DNA of 64,000 bases from Rhynchopus sp. YZ270_cl-10. Lineage: Eukaryota; Euglenozoa; Diplonemea; Diplonemida; Diplonemidae. The position numbers and the translations under genes are program-made. Below, in pieces: positions 41,674 through 51,135 of the stretch. The notes below the pieces were generated by a model that had not been told where the DNA came from, searched no databases, and was given only the letters and a program-made list of their open reading frames with translations. Where the stretch lies: assembly GCA_964035575.1 (NCBI GenBank), contig OZ037912.1, positions 310,001-374,000 of the forward strand, read 5' to 3'. Within the stretch, counting starts at the first letter, position 1, and the number at the start of each line of letters is the position of its first letter.

Positions 41674-44600
41674 GATACTATTCGTAACTATAGTACCGCT
41701 ACATGGACAAAAAAATTCTGTTATCGTCTACGTACTTTTACCAGGATTTTTTGTGCCGAATGGCTTGTTACACATCCTTTGATCAACGCAATCGATAAAC
41801 TCTGTACTCTTTGTCTTGAGGGCGCATCGCTTAAAGCGTCTTCAAAGGTTAAAAACTATTTGGTAGTACAAAACGTCAATAAAATACTTGATGACAAAAT
41901 GATTCGACGTGCTCTACATGATCCAAACATCCGTGATAACTGCCCACGTAAACTACAGGATATTTTAGATCGTACCAGAGTTGCAATGTCTCTTAACCCA
42001 CCTTTAGGTCAATCAATTTCATCTTTCACACAAGCTTCTTTATCTATTGATACCACTACCCCAAACCAAAATGACAATTGCCCTTGCAAGTCCATGTTCC
42101 CTGATGACCCCAACATCAAATGGTTTGATGGTCATGCTTGTGGTCAAGCTCATTTACTCCCGATTGAGGAATCCATAAAGTTTTTGTTTTTGCAGGGACG
42201 TAAATATCGCCCTTCGATGCCCACTGCGGACATTGAAGACGCGGTATTCTCTGGCGTCCATCGTTTTGTTTGTAAGTACATGGACCCTGCACAGCACAAC
42301 CAAGATTTCTGTGCACTAGATGTACAACGTTTGGAATCAGCTCTTTGTAAGGCAATCATGGATCGGGTTCAACTCACAACTTTTAATGATGCCCCAGAGC
42401 TTTCTCATGACCTTCGTGCAAAACTAAAAAAACTACAGGACACTTTCGTAATCCTTAACGTTGACAAGAGTAGTCATGACTTTGGTTTTATCTGTAAGCA
42501 TAAATACCAGTCGGCTCTTGTCTCACGATTAACTGATGGTGACTGCTTCACACGTGTATTAGATCCCCCTGCTGTCGTTTTGCAGAGGATTTGCACCACC
42601 ACCCGAACCCTAAACCTTCCGGGCCCCCCTACCTTCCCTTATCTTTATTCAACCCTTAAACTCCATAAGAGTACTCCAAAGTTCAGATACATCTCGGGTG
42701 TTAGTAAAAAAAATGTTGTTTCAGGCCTCACTGATTCACAAAGTACTGATTATATGAATTTCTCTGCCTCGGTACTTACCAATGCTCAATCTGATCTTTG
42801 TGGCTGTTTAAAGTCTATCCTGAATGGGTTACAAGTCATTGACAATGACCAAGCCAAATCCACCGGGATTCGTATGTTTTGGGTTATACAAAGTAGTGAC
42901 ACAGCTGCTCTTTTTTTGAAAAAACACGCACGTATTGTCAGTGGTCTCCACATGAGGACGTACGATTTTACCACCATGTACGACAAGTTGGAACACTCCG
43001 ATATTCAAACAGAACTACACCATGCCATTGATGAGGTATTTGACTTCTATGGTGATGGTTCTTCACTTGTGCGTGATAAAAGTACAAAAAAACCAACATG
43101 TACTGCAAAACAACGTGGTTTTCATTTCAAAGCAACCACTGATGCTTCAACTAAAGCCACTCACACTATCTACACTAAACAGGACGTTAAGTTCCTAGTT
43201 ACTTTCTGCCTTAACAATGCTTTCATCCTACAGGGCGACACCCTCTTTCAACAAATCCGTGGAATCCCCATGGGTGCTAATGCTTCTCCCGATATGGCGA
43301 ACATTTTTTGTCACATGAAGGAAAAGTCATATATGCAGGATCTCGTGAATCGTGGGGACATAGACATGGCACGTCGTCTGTCTTTTACCTTACGCTATAT
43401 TGATGACATTTTGTGCTTTGGCTGTACACCTCCTCCTTCTGATGTATACAGAATGGAATACAGTTGCACCAACCTCGCACCCGGGGATACGGTGTATTTG
43501 GGAATGCGAATACGACAAGAGCAAGATGTGGACTCGAAAGAATGCTATCTACGTCTCGCTGTATATGACAAATCTCGCATGTTCCCTTTTACCCCTCTTA
43601 CCTTTCCCCCTGTTTATTCTACTGCCCCTGCATCCTTTGCATCATCAATACTTATTGGTGCGTGTGTGCGTTCGTGTCGTATTTGTAACAACATTTTTGA
43701 CCTAAAACGTGAACTCACGAATGTTTGTGCAAAATTAATTGCACGCAATCACCCCCTTAAAATACTCAAACGTGGGTTCCATAAGTTTGTTAGCGACTAC
43801 TTCCCTGAGGAACGTTTTCAGAACATTGTGAACATACTACGAGGCCATTTCTTTTGGGTGATTAATAAATTGCACAAGGCAACCCATGTCACTAAGGACA
43901 CCTCCTGTCTCACTGACATGCTGAAGGACAAAACCTCTATCCGCTTTCGAGGTCCATTCAAACATGAACTAGGTGTTTTTTGTGCATCCAACTCAGTCGT
44001 CATTCGTCCCGTACATCACTCTTCTCTGACACAACACGATGGTGACACGGATATGATATCCTCTTTGTCTGACACAACTATGGTTGATACTACCCCCGAG
44101 GTACACTCGCCACCTACACCCACACCTGTGCAGGTTATTACCGTTCCCCCACCTCCCCCTGCCCCACCCATTCTAACCGCGCCGAGGCCGCCACCACCTC
44201 CGCCTACCCTTACAGCAACACCTCCACCACCCCCACCTCCACCACCTAATCCACCACCACCTCCTCCACCTCCACCACCTCTTTTAATTGATGATGCTAC
44301 GTCTACATCACAGCAAGATTTACAAGAGGAACCACCTTTGTCCATACCACCACCGAGTATGTTTTGTCCTTTTTGTAAAGCACACATGAGTAAGGCTAAA
44401 CGGCTATTCAACAAACGTACGTTAGCTGCCCATACACGACTGTGTGGTATAAACCCTAAGAATAAAAAACAAGGCAAGTCAATTACTTCACCGTCAGTGT
44501 CCACGAAAAATACACGACGGAATGGGCTGAAACGTTGCAAGACTTCCTCGGTACCAATTTCTTTTTTCAAAAAACTGTTTGACACTTCATCCAACGCCGA

Positions 44601-45054
44601 CATTCTAAGTACGTTACGTACTGTTTGCAACCCCACTACCAAACAACTACGTGGCTCACACCGTACACGTTACTTAGTGCGCCTTTTACTTTCGGACAAT
44701 GCTCCTCAACAAGACAAAAATAACAAAAAAAAACGTATTCTTACCAATACGGTAAACAACAATAAAAAAAAAAAACTCCAACTCCCCGGTATTCTTAAAA
44801 AAGTGTACCAAAACACAGCTAGGGTGGAGGATGGACGTAAACCGTCTGTTCCTTCGTCTGCTTTATCTTCACGTTGTCATGGTATTAGTAAACGTTTGCT
44901 TGCCTTTACTGCTTTGACTTGTGATAAAAAGAGGATTATGGATGCTGACGTGGCCGTTGGTACCAAGGTGCCTCCCGTCATGTACACAAATGCTGATAAT
45001 CCTCTAGATGAGAACACGGTGGACAGCCCCTCTTTTCCTTCAAACCCCCCCTGA
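41674..45054 (+). CDS. Penelope-like reverse transcriptase ORF
   Basis: The frame is open from 41674; no ATG occurs until 41899, so the true start is uncertain (internal initiation, trans-splicing or a missing 5' end). Numbered from 41779, YSTLKLHKSTPKFRYISG (about 288) fits the LPKIHK..RPI block of Penelope-like elements, YDFTTMYDKLEH (about 394) the first catalytic-Asp motif, QIRGIPMGANASPDMANIF (about 491) the GxPMG motif, and LRYIDDILCFG (about 537) the DD active site. All catalytic Asp are present. No GIY-YIG endonuclease is seen. A Pro-rich stretch (about 775-838) precedes CPFCKAH with a distal H and C (about 861-890), a likely zinc finger, and then a basic tail with Lys runs. A+T-richer and with different codon use from the host genes, suggesting a recent mobile insertion. 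It resembles the endonuclease-lacking branch of the family. Confidence 0.7.
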   Translation, partial: DTIRNYSTATWTKKFCYRLRTFTRIFCAEWLVTHPLINAIDKLCTLCLEGASLKASSKVKNYLVVQNVNKILDDKMIRRALHDPNIRDNCPRKLQDILDRTRVAMSLNPPLGQSISSFTQASLSIDTTTPNQNDNCPCKSMFPDDPNIKWFDGHACGQAHLLPIEESIKFLFLQGRKYRPSMPTADIEDAVFSGVHRFVCKYMDPAQHNQDFCALDVQRLESALCKAIMDRVQLTTFNDAPELSHDLRAKLKKLQDTFVILNVDKSSHDFGFICKHKYQSALVSRLTDGDCFTRVLDPPAVVLQRICTTTRTLNLPGPPTFPYLYSTLKLHKSTPKFRYISGVSKKNVVSGLTDSQSTDYMNFSASVLTNAQSDLCGCLKSILNGLQVIDNDQAKSTGIRMFWVIQSSDTAALFLKKHARIVSGLHMRTYDFTTMYDKLEHSDIQTELHHAIDEVFDFYGDGSSLVRDKSTKKPTCTAKQRGFHFKATTDASTKATHTIYTKQDVKFLVTFCLNNAFILQGDTLFQQIRGIPMGANASPDMANIFCHMKEKSYMQDLVNRGDIDMARRLSFTLRYIDDILCFGCTPPPSDVYRMEYSCTNLAPGDTVYLGMRIRQEQDVDSKECYLRLAVYDKSRMFPFTPLTFPPVYSTAPASFASSILIGACVRSCRICNNIFDLKRELTNVCAKLIARNHPLKILKRGFHKFVSDYFPEERFQNIVNILRGHFFWVINKLHKATHVTKDTSCLTDMLKDKTSIRFRGPFKHELGVFCASNSVVIRPVHHSSLTQHDGDTDMISSLSDTTMVDTTPEVHSPPTPTPVQVITVPPPPPAPPILTAPRPPPPPPTLTATPPPPPPPPPNPPPPPPPPPPLLIDDATSTSQQDLQEEPPLSIPPPSMFCPFCKAHMSKAKRLFNKRTLAAHTRLCGINPKNKKQGKSITSPSVSTKNTRRNGLKRCKTSSVPISFFKKLFDTSSNADILSTLRTVCNPTTKQLRGSHRTRYLVRLLLSDNAPQQDKNNKKKRILTNTVNNNKKKKLQLPGILKKVYQNTARVEDGRKPSVPSSALSSRCHGISKRLLAFTALTCDKKRIMDADVAVGTKVPPVMYTNADNPLDENTVDSPSFPSNPP

Positions 45055-45607
45055 TTCTCCCTCTCTTCCTTTACATTCGGTTACTCCCCCCCCACGTGGT
45101 CCGTGCCTGGCTTCTGTTACTCCACGTAGTGTGCACGTATCGCCCTCGGATTCACCTTTGTCTCCCCCTACCATGCCCCCCATTTTGTCACCTACATCTC
45201 CGGCAACACCTACATCCTCTAGATTGTTAACTAGAACTAGTCGAGATGAGGTCACTTGGTTTGACGATGTTTTGATTAAAAACACTACGGATGCCACTCG
45301 CTCGATGTCCTCTGACCCCCGTCGCCCCGTTGCTACTACGCGTCGTTCGGACTCTCCTCATTTCACTCGTGCACTGGCACGCGCGCCTTCCAAGCGTAAG
45401 CGTGACGAGATGGATCTGTTTGGTCCGGTAATAGTGCCTATCAGTGCGTCGACATCTACGTCTTCGTCTGTCACTGTCCCCTGCTCTACGGATCCGTCTC
45501 CCAAAAGACGACGGATTGAGGACCCCACTGCCCCCCTTGATTTGATCAAATCTGCTGCTAGGTGGGTTGCCAAATCACTTTTTTCCTCTTTCCTCCCTGT
45601 AGGATGA
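45008..45607 (+). CDS. Second ORF of the Penelope-like element
   Basis: 199 residues, overlapping the reverse transcriptase ORF by 47 bases in another frame; a run of seven C lies in the overlap. The product is Ser/Pro/Thr-rich with two basic nuclear-localisation-like clusters (PSKRKRDEM and PKRRRIEDP) and a final hydrophobic-aromatic helix (AARWVAKSLFSSFLPVG). No enzyme motif. It could be a separate nucleic-acid-binding protein or an extension reached by ribosomal frameshifting; the sequence alone does not decide. Confidence 0.45.
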   Translation: MRTRWTAPLFLQTPPDSPSLPLHSVTPPPRGPCLASVTPRSVHVSPSDSPLSPPTMPPILSPTSPATPTSSRLLTRTSRDEVTWFDDVLIKNTTDATRSMSSDPRRPVATTRRSDSPHFTRALARAPSKRKRDEMDLFGPVIVPISASTSTSSSVTVPCSTDPSPKRRRIEDPTAPLDLIKSAARWVAKSLFSSFLPVG

Positions 45608-45818
45608 GTGCTCTGCCAGTAGTGTGCTACGAACTGGTTTTCCGTAACTTTTTTGCTGTACGGGCCCTCTTTATGTTTTTTCACTGTTTATAAAGAGTTT
45701 TATTTTTACTGTTTTTTCTTTGTTTCATCGTTTGCCACTTATCTACCTATCGTATCTGTTATGCTGATATAATAAGTTACTCATTTTGAAACCACACAAA
45801 CAATTCAACAATTCAAAC

Positions 45819-45876
45819 TGTCAGACCGGTTTTTCCGCCACATCTTTGTAGGAAGTTGTGCTGTCTGGATACTACT
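45819..45876 (+). repeat. Direct repeat G, left copy
   Basis: Matches 49426-49483 with about six differences in 57 bases. The left copy follows the retroelement ORFs; the right copy follows the nested DNA elements and is preceded by a hairpin (ACAAAGTTCTTG and CAAGAACTTTGT, 49383-49425). Confidence 0.75.
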
Positions 45877-46020
45877 CTCGTGGTTTCTTTATGCTTATGC
45901 TTGTTGTCCCTCCCTTTAACACGTTCTTGATATGGATGATAAATGCCTTCGCGTTGAGACGCATTTTTTCGTTTTTATTTTCTATTGAAAATAAAAATGG
46001 GAAAAAAAAAAAAAAAGGGC

Positions 46021-47282
46021 AAATTGCGATAACACGTATACTTTTTGTTTCCATTTGCGATAACACGTACACAAAAAGTATACGTGTTATCGCGAAAAAG
46101 TGTACGTGTTATCGCGAAAAGTGGTCAAAAAAGTATACGTGTTATCGCGAACAAAAATGTACGTGTTTCCTTCTTCTAAGGTGCTCGCTCTCCATACCTA
46201 GACCCTCGAATTTTTTTTTTTTTGGGCCCCAAAAATGGCTAATTTCGACGATTTGAGGCCATTCAAAGCAAAATTTGGCACTTTTGAGCATCTGTGGGGG
46301 TCTAGAACGCGGTTGCGAGCACCCCGTTTTTTAGCGAAATATGTACGTGTTATCGCGAAAAGTGTTCAAAAAAATGTACGTGTGACATTCAGAAGACAGG
46401 GTCTGGTGGTAAATTTTGCGTATCCCTCTGTGTGGGTCACTCACACTTGCGGTCATGTGCCACTGCGTGGGTCTGGGAACCAGACTTACGTACTTAAGGT
46501 GCACGAACACAGGGTCTGGTGGTAAATTTTGCGTAGTACTGCGACGTGGTACTGCGTGGGTCTGGGAATATGGGTACCTGGGTACAGGATATTTGTTGTC
46601 AAAGACATCTTCCACCATGCATTGAGGAGGGTAAGACAGTGGTCGCAGTTTGTACTTGATAGCATTACAACAGTTAACTTCTCCACGGGGGTCTTGGGCC
46701 GTTCATTCGGTTATACCTTGACTAGCGGAAGAGGCCTTTTTGGTCTCTAGAATATCCGGTATTCCCGAACGGAGGCACACTTTGTGTGTTACTACGACCT
46801 GGCAACTTCCAGCAGTAGGTTAAGTAATCTTTCTTGTAAATTGTTGGATCATTATCTCCTCAGTGCATGAATGCCCCACGTGACTGGACACTTTTGTGTT
46901 TGTCATGTGGAGCTGTGGTTGCTCTTTCACGACTTTTATCCTTGTACACAGTGTACCCAGTACCCAGTGCCCTGTCACGACTTTTTCCGTGACAAAAAGT
47001 TTGGTTTCCTTGACAAACCAGGTACCTGGGTACCTGGGTACCTGGGTACCTGGGTACCTGGGTACCTGGGTACCTGGGTACCTGGGTACCTGGGTACCTG
47101 GGTACCTGGGTACCTGGGTACCTGGGTACCTGGGTACCTGGGTACCTGGGTACCTGGGTACCTGGGAAAACACGTACGTTTTTGTTCGCGAAAACACGTA
47201 CACTTTTTCGCGATAACACGTATACTTTTTGTGTACGTGTTATCGCAAATCGAAAAAAAAAGTATACGTGTTATCGCAATTT
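46021..47282. mobile_element. 1262-bp non-autonomous element with perfect 5-bp TSD
   Basis: Starts AAATTGCGATAACACG and ends with its complement CGTGTTATCGCAATTT. Inverted similarity runs over 100 bases at each end and consists of iterated TACGTGTTATCGCGAA and AAAAAGTATACGTG units. It is flanked by AGGGC at 46016-46020 and AGGGC at 47283-47287, a clean target duplication. No transposase frame inside. The interior carries an 8-base minisatellite and two TACTTAAGG/ACAGGGTCTGGTGGTAAATT repeats (46398-46530). It interrupts the left arm of the recombinase-bearing element. Confidence 0.85.
47021..47166 (+). repeat. 8-base minisatellite (GGTACCTG)n
   Basis: About 18 perfect tandem units, each self-complementary at GGTACC, located inside the right half of the 1262-bp element. 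The perfection suggests recent expansion. Confidence 0.95.
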
Positions 47283-47304
47283 AGGGCTTAGTTATTTTTA
47301 TATC

Positions 47305-48779
47305 ACATGTGAAAATGACTTTTTGCTGGGATCCTTCACAAACGGGGCGTGAAATAAAGTGAGCTTTTTTTCACGCTTGCTCTTAGTAATTTCGCTGGAG
47401 GCGTGAAAAAAAGTTTCACTGGCGTGAAAAAAAGTTTCACTGTTTTCTGTCAGTCACAAAACCACACACTCCACCCTACAAATCATGCCAAGGACCAAGA
47501 AGAAGGAGGCTATGGAGGATCTGTATGAGACCGAGCTTCTGGCAGGGTTGAAGTCAAGCACTGCATACAAAACGGAGTGGAATAAGTTTTTACAACACAA
47601 TAAAATCACGGGGCGGAAGCAGCCAAGAGAAGAACATGTGGTCTCTTACTTGACACACCTGCGCGAAGAACGCAGCTACAAAGCCAGCTCATTATGGTCG
47701 TGCTACTCTAAGCTCAACTTTATGTTCAAGACGGAGTTCGACTTTTCACTAAAGGAGTACCACCGCATCGGGCTGTTGCTGAAGACCTGGGGAAGTGACG
47801 AATCGACGAAGAAGAGCAAGACGTTTTCGAAGGGAGAAGTGGAGATGTTTCTCAAGATGAGCGAGTTGAGCGACTGCTACTGGTGTGTCCGCAAGGCTTA
47901 CGTCGCGGTGTGTTTTCTGTCGGGAATGAGATGCACAGAAGCACTGATGCTTGAGATGACAAATTATCAGGAATCACCAGTGGGATACCTCTTCACGTAC
48001 CAGCACTGTGCTAAGGTGAAAAAGGCCGACATGGAGCGTGGGAGGTTTGTGGTACCAAGAGACAGCATCTACTTTTGTGTGGTGGAGGAGTACCTGAACC
48101 GGCGCTCACCAGTTTCACAGGAGGGTCGCTTCTTCATCACTGGAACTAAGACGACAGCTGACAGAACTACTACTGGGACCTTTCGTGTGCAACCTCTTGG
48201 CATCAACAAAATGTACGGCATACCTGCAGAAGTCGCGAGGGTGCTTGCGCTGGACGGTTCGTACACTGGGCACAGCTTCCGCAGGTCTTCTGCGACTCAA
48301 GCCGCTGAGGCAGGAGCATCTATTGTACAGATGCAACGCCACTATGGGTGGGTCAGTCAGGCAATGCCACAAAGGTACACCGAAGTCACACAGGCCGGTC
48401 AAGTTGCGATGTCACAGCTGTTGACACAGAACAACAGTCCCCCAACTCAGACGCCACAAGAAGTCAAGATTAACATCAATGTGCAACAGAACAAACCATG
48501 ATCATGAGTGCAAAAAAAAAAAACCCCCCTTCTGTGATGCTCTATACACCTGCCCCCCCCCCTACAGGCGAGATGAGTGGTGACATCTTGTAATTAGTAC
48601 CAGTCATAGGAGGCATATATCAAAAAAAGTAACCCCTTCCCTGCTTTTGATTGATGTTCACATGTTCCCCTACTCTCATTCACACTCTCACTTACAGGTA
48701 CCCACATTTTGTTCATAAAATCACTCTATTTTACGTCTCGTTTGTGAAGGATCCCAGCAAAAATATCATTTTCACTTGT
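47305..48779 (+). mobile_element. Tyrosine-recombinase DNA element with inverted ends
   Basis: ACATGTGAAAATGACTTTTT, GCTGGGATCCTTCACAAACG at 47305-47347 is mirrored at 48735-48779 (CGTTTGTGAAGGATCCCAGC, AAAAATATCATTTTCACTTG) with about 6 mismatches in 45. Between them lies a single recombinase gene. Iterated GTGAAATAAAGTG and GTGAAAAAAAGT words sit just inside the left end and outside the right end (48800-48945). An outer pair, GGGCTTAGTTATTTTT at 47284 and its complement at 49238-49259, may mark a larger parent element. Cryptons, the usual eukaryotic carriers of such enzymes, generally lack inverted ends. Confidence 0.65.
47485..48501 (+). CDS. Crypton-like tyrosine recombinase
   Basis: 338 residues, one open frame. 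The N-terminal half (1-105) is helical and basic like a SAM-type DNA-binding domain. The catalytic set of the phage-integrase fold is complete: Arg149 in FLSGMRCTEA, a Lys near 178-180 (CAKVKKADM), His263 and Arg266 in TGHSFRRSSATQ, His286 in QRHYGWVS and the nucleophile Tyr298 in PQRYTEVT. GHSFRRSSATQAAEAG is typical of eukaryotic Crypton and related recombinases. It should cut and rejoin DNA through a phosphotyrosine link and move the surrounding element. A Gln/Asn-rich tail ends the protein. No intron needed, no frame damage. It is the only gene between the inverted repeats at 47305 and 48779. CACACTCCACCCTACAAATC precedes the ATG. Confidence 0.85.
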   Translation: MPRTKKKEAMEDLYETELLAGLKSSTAYKTEWNKFLQHNKITGRKQPREEHVVSYLTHLREERSYKASSLWSCYSKLNFMFKTEFDFSLKEYHRIGLLLKTWGSDESTKKSKTFSKGEVEMFLKMSELSDCYWCVRKAYVAVCFLSGMRCTEALMLEMTNYQESPVGYLFTYQHCAKVKKADMERGRFVVPRDSIYFCVVEEYLNRRSPVSQEGRFFITGTKTTADRTTTGTFRVQPLGINKMYGIPAEVARVLALDGSYTGHSFRRSSATQAAEAGASIVQMQRHYGWVSQAMPQRYTEVTQAGQVAMSQLLTQNNSPPTQTPQEVKININVQQNKP

Positions 48780-48799
48780 AAAACAAAACTACGTATTAG

Positions 48800-48945
48800 T
48801 TTGAAATAAAGTGCGTTTTTTCACTTCCACGTATTTTGTCTCACTCGTGCTCTATTATTGCCCTCGCCTGCGGCTCGGGCAATAAACTCTCACTCGTGAG
48901 CCAAAATTACGTGGGCGTGAAAAAAAGTGCACTTTATTTCACGCT
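48800..48945. repeat. Long hairpin beside the recombinase element
   Basis: GAAATAAAGTGCGTTTTTTC and CACGTATTTTG pair with CAAAATTACGTG and GTGAAAAAAAGTGCACTTTA, closing as TTTCACGC. The loop contains GCCCTCGCCTGCGGC. The stem words recur at 47347-47440 inside the left end, so they may be recombinase-binding sites. Confidence 0.65.
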
Positions 48946-48950
48946 AATAA

Positions 48951-49253
48951 TTAGTTATTTTTTTTGGTACGCGTCCGGGACCCCCCTCAAATTTTGAGCG
49001 CGCGCGCGCAAAAAAAAATAAAATACCAAAAAAAAATAACTTGTTTTGGCTGCAAAATCAATGTTGTGCCCAAAAAAAAATTTTCGAAAAAAAAATATTC
49101 GGGAAAAAAAATTGTTGAAATTTTCCAACTTTTTTTTTAATACTTTTCTATGCACACCACACCGGCATATTTTTTTTTATTTTTTATTTTTTATTTTTGG
49201 ATTTCCAAAAATTTGAGCGCGCGCGGACGCGTACCAAAAAAAAAAATAACTAA
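48951..49253. mobile_element. About 300-bp MITE-like element
   Basis: TTAGTTATTTTTTTTGGTAC then GCGTCC at 48951-48977 is mirrored by GGACGCGTACC and A-run ATAACTAA at 49225-49253. GCGCGCGC tracts adjoin each end. No open frame. The shared TTAGTTATTTTT end links it to the outer border of the recombinase element. Confidence 0.65.
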
Positions 49254-49425
49254 GCCCTTACCCAAAAAAAAAAAAAAAAAACCATACGAACTGAATTGGC
49301 TTATACAATAAATACTAATCCAACTTGTTTTCCCTATTCCAACCATTTTCTTTTCTTTTTTACTAAAATACCTCAAACAAAACAAAGTTCTTGTACACAT
49401 CTTTGTATGTGTTCAAGAACTTTGT

Positions 49426-49483
49426 TGTCAGACCGGCCTTGCCGCCACATCCTTGTAGGGAGTTGTGCTGTCTGTATACTACT
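49426..49483 (+). repeat. Direct repeat G, right copy
   Basis: Second copy of the block at 45819-45876. The sequence after it diverges within about 15 bases. Confidence 0.75.
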
Positions 49484-49964
49484 TTGGGATACTCTTGTTG
49501 TGCTTTTTGTTTATTTTGTTATTTTCCTTTTCTTTGTAATTTTATTCTCCTGGTACGGGTCATCTGGGCAAGCGTCGCTCAACCAATGATACGTGGACGC
49601 CGTTTTTTATTACGCCAGATACACAGTGTTTCCGCGCTCCTTCATTGGGTACGATTTTTGATGAAGAATCGTGATTTTGTACATAAAAGGTAAATACGTC
49701 CCGAGCCCGGCGCGCTACGCGCGCCGGAAGTTAACGCAAGTTCAGGGCCTCCGGCGGAGAAACTAGAGTTCTGGCCCAAAACACGCGTCCCAGCGCAGTC
49801 CCTGAGATTTCCAAAAAATAAAATAAAAAAGCGCGGTCGAGCCCGACCCGGAATGAGAGAATTCCTCGGGTATCCAACTGAGTAGTTCAACTTCATTGGT
49901 ATTTGCACCAGACACACAAATTATCAGTAACCTCAGTACGTGTACAAAAAGAAACGGTGGTCAT

Positions 49965-50125
49965 AGCATCAAGGCTCCTGGCGAAGCCACGGTACGCAAC
50001 ATTTCAAAAAATTGCGCTTAAAATTGCACATTTTTACAGCCAAACTATGTCATGGGAAGGTGGGTTGCAAACTTGCGCCGCAGGCGCACGGTACGCTACT
50101 TTTTTCCTTTCGCCATGCTGCATGT
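49965..50125 (+). repeat. Dispersed repeat family C1, copy 2
   Basis: GCGAAGCCACGGTACGCAAC, AAATTGCGCTTAAAATTGCA, CAGCCAAACTATGTCATGGG, CGCCGCAGGCGCACGGTACG. Direct match to 1135-1265. Confidence 0.7.
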
Positions 50126-50540
50126 TTCCTTTTCGTTCGGCGTTTGATCAATTGAGTCGCGTTCTGGCTGTGACGGGGTCACTTTGTTCATGAGGCCAGT
50201 TCTGGTCACTCTCAGAGGCTTATGTGGGGGAATTTTTTTTTTTCGGGAATTTTTTTTATTTTATTTTTTTCCAATGAAGAATTCTTCACTGGAAAAATTT
50301 TTTTTTTCGAAGAATTCTTCATCGGATTCTTCAGCGCGGAAAGTCTGCAGATACAAGTTAGAATATCACGTTTTCGTTTTCTTTTCAGCTGATTTTCCTT
50401 TTCTAGTGTTTGTCGACCAGTGGTTGTTTCTCGGTAACTGATCATTATTTGAATTCACCACGACTCTTTGGTCCCTGTTCATGTCGGTTCTTGGTCCTTG
50501 TACTTTTTAGGGCTACGTGCTTTATATACTACTTATATGT

Positions 50541-50905
50541 AAACCCCCCCTCTGCATAATATTAAATTACTCTTATTATTAATTATCTCGTATTATTAAA
50601 TATAGCGCGTATTGTTCAATATAACTCATATTATTCAATATAAGTCATATTATTCACATATTCGTATTATTAAATAGCGCATTTTTTATTTTTTATTTGC
50701 TTTTTCCCCTGTGTTTGTGAACAAAATATGCACGGAGCCCCAGCCAAGACGGGGAGGATTTTTTATTTCGCGAAGAAAAAAAGCATTTTGGCTGGGCATT
50801 CTCGTATTATTAAATATACGCACCCATTTTCGTATTATTAAATAGTATTCGTATTATTAAATATAACTCGTATTATTAATTTAATATTATGCAGAGGGGG
50901 GGTTT
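50541..50905. mobile_element. 365-bp MITE with 29-bp perfect inverted ends
   Basis: AAACCCCCCCTCTGCATAAT plus ATTAAATTA at 50541-50569 is exactly mirrored at 50877-50905. The interior has about ten TCGTATTATTAAATA-type units in A+T-rich DNA and a GGCTGGG/CCAGCC pair. No gene. Confidence 0.85.
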
Positions 50906-51135
50906 AGTTATGTATTTTCCAAGTGGACCCGACTACCCGATGTTTTACATCATTTTCTTTTACTTTTAATCCTACCTTTTAGCGAAAAACACTCCCACCC
51001 TCCCCAATACAGAAATCTGTTTTTGTCCCCAGACTGCCCCCCTGTTTTGGATACGGAGTGCCTTTTGTTTTAAATAAAAAGTAATTTATTGCTTTTATCT
51101 ATTCAAAAAAAATATTTATTTATCAAAAACCCCCC

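Larger units (their letters stand above)
41674..45876 (+). mobile_element. Penelope-like retroelement, minimum extent
   Basis: Includes both ORFs and a 3' region ending with a 57-base block at 45819-45876 (TGTCAGACCGG, CCGCCACATC, TTGTAGG, GTTGTGCTGTCTG). The same block recurs at 49426-49483, beyond the nested DNA elements. Penelope-like elements often carry LTR-like direct repeats or partial tandem copies, so the block may be such a terminal repeat. Both ORFs are open, so the copy looks young. The 5' boundary is not certain. Confidence 0.55.
49254..50540. other. Repeats, no gene
   Basis: Direct repeat G (49426-49483), a GGCGCGCTACGCGCGCC palindrome near 49709, a family C1 repeat (49965-50125) and T/A-rich tracts with GAAGAATTCTTC palindromes (50276-50325). 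Frames up to 100 codons have no domain. Confidence 0.5.

Noticed and set aside
45755-45800. Hammerhead-like CTGATATAATAAG...GAAAC near the retroelement 3' end
   Set aside because: The conserved CTGATGA core is not present and no closing stems are seen.
46820-47284. Frames reading VPGYLGTW or PRYPGTQ repeats on both strands
   Set aside because: Translations of the 8-base minisatellite.
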